Made by a program: the position numbers and the translations under genes
Shown: positions 58,983 through 64,000 of the stretch, piece by piece
Layout of the letters: the number at the start of each line of letters is the position of its first letter
How positions within the stretch are numbered: the stretch's first letter is position 1
The notes under the pieces: generated by a model
Told to the model about the DNA's origin: nothing
Seen by the model: the letters and a program-made list of their open reading frames with translations, nothing else
Databases searched by the model: none
DNA from: Phanerochaete sordida
Taxonomy: Eukaryota; Basidiomycota; Agaricomycetes; Polyporales; Phanerochaetaceae
Direction: 5' to 3'
NCBI GenBank assembly: GCA_019973155.2
Contig: BPQB01000071.1
Location: 1-64,000 of the forward strand
DNA length: 64,000 bases

Positions 58983-60428
58983 CTACAAGATATTCGGCGC
59001 GAAGCCCAAACGTTGGTTGCCGAGATCCCAGACGCTGTAGTAGTGCTTGAGCAAGCTCCCGCCGATGATATTGAAGTTCTCGAAGGCGTTGATCAGCGTC
59101 TGGCACAGCGCGGGGTTGCTGCGGAACGGCCCGACGCTGAGCTCGCTGCTCGGGATCGTGATGGTGAACGGCTGCCCTTGCTGCGAGGTGAACGTGAAGG
59201 ACATCTCTGCAGGCAGAGACGCGATCTCCGAGCAGGCGATGCCGTAGGTGCCAGGCTCCGCGCTGTTGGGCTTGATGTTGGGTGAGATCTGGGCGTACAC
59301 GGCCTGCAGAAGTCGTGTGAATATCCGCGGATCGCATGAGAGAAGCGGAAATCATACCTCGGTGTCTGCTTGAGGAAGCACGATATTACTGGTGCCGCTG
59401 TCGAAGATGAAGGTTCGCGTCTTCTTCAGCGCCGAGGTGGACTGTCCGTTGACAGTGATCCCAGACGACCTGAGCTGCCAGGCTCCAGAATTCGGCGAGA
59501 TAAGTGATCCGTATGTTATGCTGCCTGAGGTAGACATTATTCGTAAGTATGATAATCGGGCATAGATCAAGGAACGTACCTGTGAACTTCGTCGCGTCGA
59601 TTCCTCCGAGAGTCATCTCCGCGTTGCCAGCAGACTGAGGTGTCAGATACAAGCTGAATAGCGAAGGAAGCCCCTGCGCCTCCAGCCCCGCAAAGAGCCC
59701 GGAAGCTACAGGTGCCATGCCCTGGATTCCGCTGAACGGGTCGGGCCCAAACGTCGGCGTCTGGTTCGTGATGAGGAACATGCTGACTTTGGGCACGGAG
59801 ATCCCGCCGACGGAGACCGTGTCTGTGGCGGTCCGCAGCGTGAGCTGCCAGTTGTTGCCGATGACAGGGTCGACGCCGACGCCAGTGGCAAAGGTGATGG
59901 TGCTCGAGCGGCCGCCGTCGACGAACGTCGAACTCTTGGACGAGTCAAATTGGATCTGGTTGGCACATGGGGCGCCGCAGAGCGTGCCTACATGACGAGT
60001 CTCAGCACGACTCACGAAAGGAAATTGATTTTGCAGATCACGTACTCGCAAACTCGAGAGTCTCGCTACCGGTATCGAAGACGACAGTGATCGCTTGAGG
60101 CGGTGTGCCGACTGACAGGAAAAACATCTATGTTGGCGAAGTATCATCTCGGCAGGATGCACGACGCACTTCCGAGAGTACCAAACCATCTGTGAGGCCA
60201 AAATCAAACCAACATCCACTGCAATAGAGCTCCGAATACTCACTGAAGGTCGGTTCCATTGAAGTAATCAGCCAAAGGAACGCCTATTGGTGCGAGCGCA
60301 CGTCGGGTGCGTGCAGAACCAGCCTGAACCCTGCGAGCTGTCAACGAGATCGTCTGTGGCGCGGCTCGAGGTGCAGGGGTTGCAATAGCTGATAATGCCA
60401 GTAGCAGGACAACCGATATCGCGCGCAT
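58983..60428 (-). CDS. secreted pepsin-like aspartic protease, tandem copy 1
   Basis: Peptidase A1 family endopeptidase of about 400 residues, secreted. Signal peptide MRAISVVLLLALSAIATP, short propeptide with a dibasic site, then APIGVPLADYFNGTDLQ. A microexon (reading WFGTLG) joins to IGTPPQAITVVFDTGSETLEFA, with catalytic Asp 1 in DTG. Then CGAPCANQIQFDSSKSSTF, NAEMTLGGIDATKFT, and FIFDSGTSNIVLPQADT with the second catalytic Asp (DSG). The C-terminal part has PNIKPNSAEPGTYGIACSEIA, then NAFENFNIIGGSLLKHYYSVWDLGNQRLGFAPNI, typical of A1. Introns are small. The exon order is the same as in the neighbour upstream. Confidence 0.88.
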
Positions 60429-61514
60429 CGTGACAATGAGTGGTTGAGACACGGTCCAACGCATGTCTCTGCAGGCTGTTGGGCCTCGGCCCTATATACC
60501 CCCAGGCGCGAGCGTCATATTCAGACGGATCCGATGCAGTGCGGGAATGTCGGCGCGCGGAACTGGAGAAGCGACTACTTCTCTGTTCACCACACAGTCC
60601 GGCGTGGGTGCTATAGCTGGGGACGCGTGGTGCTCTACTATTGCAAGGCTGCGTGTAAGCGTGAGGCGTAGCACGTTTTGGGAGAGTGGCGGACATACCC
60701 ACATGCGTCAGAAGCGTGTGCGCTGACAGACACACCATCTGCGGGGACGCGATAGGAGTGGTCAAATGGACCTCGGTAGTCACGCGCATGCACAGACGTC
60801 TTCCGGGCTGACATATAGTTTATCGGTAGATCTTCTCACGGGCATGCCTGTGCAAGATGTCCCATCGTGGTTCGCGTATTTATGCCGAAGTGCAGGGCGA
60901 AGGCGACGCTCTCAGAATCCCACAGGTCCTTTTGTTCTGGGTTCTAATAGCAGGGTTGGATCAGCACGCAACGTAAGAAAGGCAGACCAGCACGCTCACA
61001 CACTGCAGGTGTCTCGTCCGCGTCGTATATCGTAAGTGACCGCATGGATGTTGGCTGTGACTCGGAGATGGTTCGTCGCGGGCCATGCCGCTATCTAAAC
61101 ACTGCCCACTCGCAAGCCTCGAGCATGAGCATTCGATACCGGTCTGAGCACACACGGCTGTACCATCTCGACATGAAGGGAAGAAGCAGAAGCTTCGGAC
61201 GCGCGCCCCGCCTGGCCAGGCGCCTGAATAAGCCTCGAAAAAATCGGCTCACACCAGCCGCAGAGGCAAGGAGTACGCTTGCTCTTCGATATCGTACACC
61301 GCTGCCCGACAGGTTTAAGGCTAGAGGAGCAGTTGTGCGCCAACTGCCGAGCTACCCACGACGATGGGGCGTAGTGACGGGGTATAGCGCACGCAATAGT
61401 CTGATAGCATCCGTAGATTGTTCTGGGAGAGTCACATAAATAAATCGTTGTCCGTTCAGCATAGAAATCCCACAAGCAACTAAGCAGTCCGACTCGGCCG
61501 CAGCCCAGCGTCAC
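60429..61514. other. intergenic region between the two proteases
   Basis: 1.1 kb; promoter of protease 1 and 3' flank of protease 2. No gene recognised. Confidence 0.5.
60493..60499 (-). promoter_or_regulatory. TATA box of aspartic protease 1
   Basis: GTATATA on the minus strand about 65 bp upstream of ATG 60428. Confidence 0.55.
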
Positions 61515-62965
61515 CTACTGAACGTTCGGCGCAAAGCCCAGACGCTTGTTGCCGAGGTCCCAAACGCTGTAGTAGTGTTTGAAGAGGCTTGCGCCGATGA
61601 TGTTGTAGTCCTGGAAGGCGTTGATGAGGAGCTGGCACGTGCTGGGATCGCTGTTGAACGGCCCGACGCTGAACTCGCTGCTTGGGATGGTGAGCGTGAA
61701 CGGTTTGCCTTCCTGCGAAGGGAACGTGAAGGAAATCTCTGCCGGGAGAGAGTGGACCTCAGAGCATGGAAGGCCGTAGGTGCCGTTCTCGTTGGCGAAG
61801 GGCTTGATCTTCGGGGAGATCGCTGCGTAGACAGCCTGTTCCAACAACCCGTCAGAATACCAGACGTTGAGATCAGTAGGCCACGCACCTCCGTGTCTGC
61901 CAGGGGAAGTACGATGTTGCTCGTACCACTGTCGAAGATGAAGGTACGCAGCTTCTTCAGTCCCGGCGCCGACTTCCCGTTCACGGTGATTCCAGTCGAG
62001 TTCAGCTGCCAGGACTCCGATCCGACCGGGTCGATGAGATTTCCGTATGTGAGTTCGCCTGCGCATTACGGAGTCTGTCAGCATTTGGAATAGAACAACG
62101 TTCGCGAGACGCACCCTTGTACTTGGTCTTGTCGATACCGCCAAGGGTAAGTTCCGCGTTGCCCACAGCCTTGGGCGTCAGGTAGAAGCTGAATAGCGAT
62201 GGCAAACCCTGTGCCTCGAGACCGGCGAAGAGGTTTGAGGCAACCGGACCCAAACCCTGGATGCCACTGAAAGGGTCGGGAGAGAAGGCTGGCGTCTGGT
62301 CCGTGATGAGGTACATCGTGATGTTGGGGATGGTGACGCCGCCCACGGTGACCGTGTCCGTCGCGTTGTGCAGCGTGAGCTCGTAGTTGTCTCCCACCAC
62401 GGGATCGACGCCAACTCCGGTGGCAAAGATGATGTGGAAGTTAGAGCCACCGTCGACGTAGGTAGAGCTCTTCGAAGGGTCAAACTGAGTTTGATTCGCG
62501 CACGGAGCGCCGCAAAGGGTGCCTGTTCGATGGGTGTCAGGAAATCAAGACAAAATTAAATTTGGCAGCGAGCGAGACGCACTCGCAAACTCGAGCGTCG
62601 CACTTCCGGTGTCGAATACAACGCTGATCGTCTGAGGCGGGGTGCCGACTAAGCCAGGGTCAGACCACGCATACGAAACATTTTTGCAGCGGTCATGCCG
62701 TTACCTGCGATGTCACCATACCACCTGTCGCACAAACTCAGCGCGTACCTAATCACCAGAGCGTGTTTACTCACTGGAGGTCAGTCCCATTGAAGTAGTC
62801 GGCAAGCGGAACGCCGATGGGAGCAAGGATGAGCGGATGGCTGCCCTTGCCACCGCTGCGGGAGGTCAAGGACACCGTCTGCGGAGTACCTCGACGCAGA
62901 GGAGTCGTCGGGCTGCCATTCGCCGCAATGGCGAGGAGCAAGGTAGCCAGCGTTGCGCACAACAT
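61515..62965 (-). CDS. secreted pepsin-like aspartic protease, tandem copy 2
   Basis: Paralogue of the preceding gene, about 400 residues. Signal peptide MLCATLATLLLAIAANGSP, propeptide, then APIGVPLADYFNGTDLQ (identical in both). Catalytic DTG lies in the exon at about 62582-62650, then CGAPCANQTQFDPSKSSTYVDGG, VGVDPVVGDNYELTLHNATD, NAELTLGGIDKTKYKG, TFIFDSGTSNIVLPLADTE (DSG), and NAFQDYNIIGASLFKHYYSVWDLGNKRLGFAPNV. Both Asp residues are present. Much of the coding sequence is similar to copy 1, with surface loops diverged. The small exon joining DLQ to GTPPQ is less certain than the rest. Confidence 0.88.
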
Positions 62966-64000
62966 GTCTGCAACTGAGTGAGTGCGGGAGGTAACCTGGA
63001 AGAGAACTCGTCCACGAACCGCAGTCTTTTATACAGCTGACTCTTGAGAGCGCCCCATCAACCGCGCGCTCGACGGGCTCCAAGTTGGCGACGCGTAGGC
63101 GAGGAGAAAGTCATCCCTGCTGATCCATGACCGGACGCAGGTTTTCCACGACATCCGAGCCCGTATGAGGCGGTTGCTACGCGGTCTGAGCCATAAACAA
63201 ACAAGACTCCAGCAAGCGGTGAGTTCGGCACGCGCACGTTGACCTTGGGAGTTACATGCGCATTGAAATGGTGCCCATCAATCACGGCGCTGTCGTGGCG
63301 AGTCCCGAGCTGCTGCGTATGTTGTCCGTTGGTGAAATCCAGACGCCTTTGCTTTCTGTTTCACTAGCGGAAGTGGTTATAAATCGCGGTGCGCTCGGAA
63401 TCTTGCTGTGAGGCAGTGAGGTGAGCATCATGGGTGCTGGTGGACTGATCCACGGTGCCCGTGCCCGTGTCTGTGATTCCGTTCTTGAGCTCAGAAGAGC
63501 GCGCGAGGTGATCGGCCCTGCATGATGCGTGAGCATTGCAGGAGCGGTAGGAGGTTCGAAATGTGCATTTTGCATGGCGATGGTACTCACAGGGCCTCTC
63601 ATTTGCTGGCCACGAGCACAAGTTCCGGCTGCGTACAATCAATTTTGGCACAGAGCGGCACCCTAGCAAAGAGCAAGGAATCGCAGTAACTTGGATGTAT
63701 AGAAGAGCTGAGCTCTCTCGGTGTAGTGCGTTATTACCTTGCTTGTCAAGGTCTCTCGGACTACCACAATTAATTTGAAATTCGACCCCCAACTCACCGG
63801 AGCTTGCCGAAACTCCGTCACGTAACGCGTAACGGAGCATAACGTCACAGCGCATCACAAATTGCAGCGAGCTGCAAGTAAGCGCATGAGCGCAGAAAAA
63901 TACTGAGTAAAATACTGAGAACAATTAAGACTCGTGTTATACGCAATTACTCCGTGCAGCGGCAAAAGCGACCAAGACGATGCTAGGGTTATTGCAGGAT
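62966..64000. other. terminal 1.0 kb of the window
   Basis: Holds the protease 2 promoter. A 186-codon minus-strand frame (63364-63924) was considered and not accepted as a gene. Nothing else recognised. Confidence 0.5.
63026..63034 (-). promoter_or_regulatory. TATA box of aspartic protease 2
   Basis: GTATAAAAG on the minus strand about 62 bp upstream of ATG 62965. Confidence 0.6.

Noticed and set aside
63364..63924. 186-codon minus-strand open frame near the window end
   Set aside because: No family resemblance, odd Cys/Ser/His composition, no supporting splice or promoter signal that I could see.
1..64000. CRISPR arrays, rRNA and tRNA genes
   Set aside because: No regularly spaced repeats were seen, and no cloverleaf with the standard A/B box consensus or rRNA core could be supported by reading.

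Overview
The window comes from a filamentous basidiomycete, class Agaricomycetes; a polypore relative is my guess and the sequence alone cannot prove it. The evidence is a GC-rich genome, genes split by many introns of about 45-60 nt with GT...AG ends, several copies of the mushroom-expanded FunK1 (fungal-type) kinase family, a DUF6535 membrane protein, and core fungal genes in basidiomycete form (Mediator Med12, DASH Dad2, a Scy1/Cex1-like pseudokinase, a Pbs2-type MAP kinase kinase). Proteins below were read by joining exons by eye across canonical splice sites, so small exons and exact 5' ends are the weakest part.

Layout. 0.2-6.1 kb: MED12 (+). 6.3-15.1 kb: a minus-strand FunK1 array with one short N-terminally truncated gene, two full-length tandem duplicates (A and B), and between them a C-terminal relic. 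15.7-19.6 kb: convergent DAD2 (+) and SCYL1/Cex1-like gene (-), with only 81 bp between stop codons. 21.1-26.3 kb: three tandem short-chain dehydrogenases (+). 27.0-30.5 kb: Pbs2-type MAPKK (-) divergent from a ubiquitin-like/BAG co-chaperone (+). 30.6-35.8 kb: alpha/beta hydrolase (-), secreted PLC-like phosphodiesterase (+), metallo-beta-lactamase-fold lactonase-like enzyme (+). 36.8-40.7 kb: a broken 5' copy of a DUF6535 gene followed by the intact gene (+). 41.1-41.9 kb: a candidate non-autonomous DNA transposon with terminal inverted repeats and a flanking direct repeat. 42.2-46.4 kb: a full-length FunK1 kinase followed by a short FunK1 pseudokinase (+). 47.2-50.3 kb: a large homeodomain transcription factor (-) with a 2.7 kb GC-rich upstream region. 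53.1-58.8 kb: a FunK1 pseudokinase followed by an intact FunK1 kinase (+). 59.0-63.0 kb: two tandem secreted pepsin-like aspartic proteases (-).

The housekeeping genes (MED12, DAD2, SCYL1-like, PBS2-like, BAG, homeobox) alternate with accessory families grown by local duplication (FunK1, SDR, DUF6535, aspartic protease). The most interesting pattern is in FunK1. Full-length genes with an intact catalytic loop sit next to short or catalytically dead paralogues on the same strand, and a downstream motif (N-[PA]-L-H-D-[LM]-E) is kept in every copy, including those that have lost catalytic residues. I found no CRISPR array, no rRNA and no tRNA gene that I could support.
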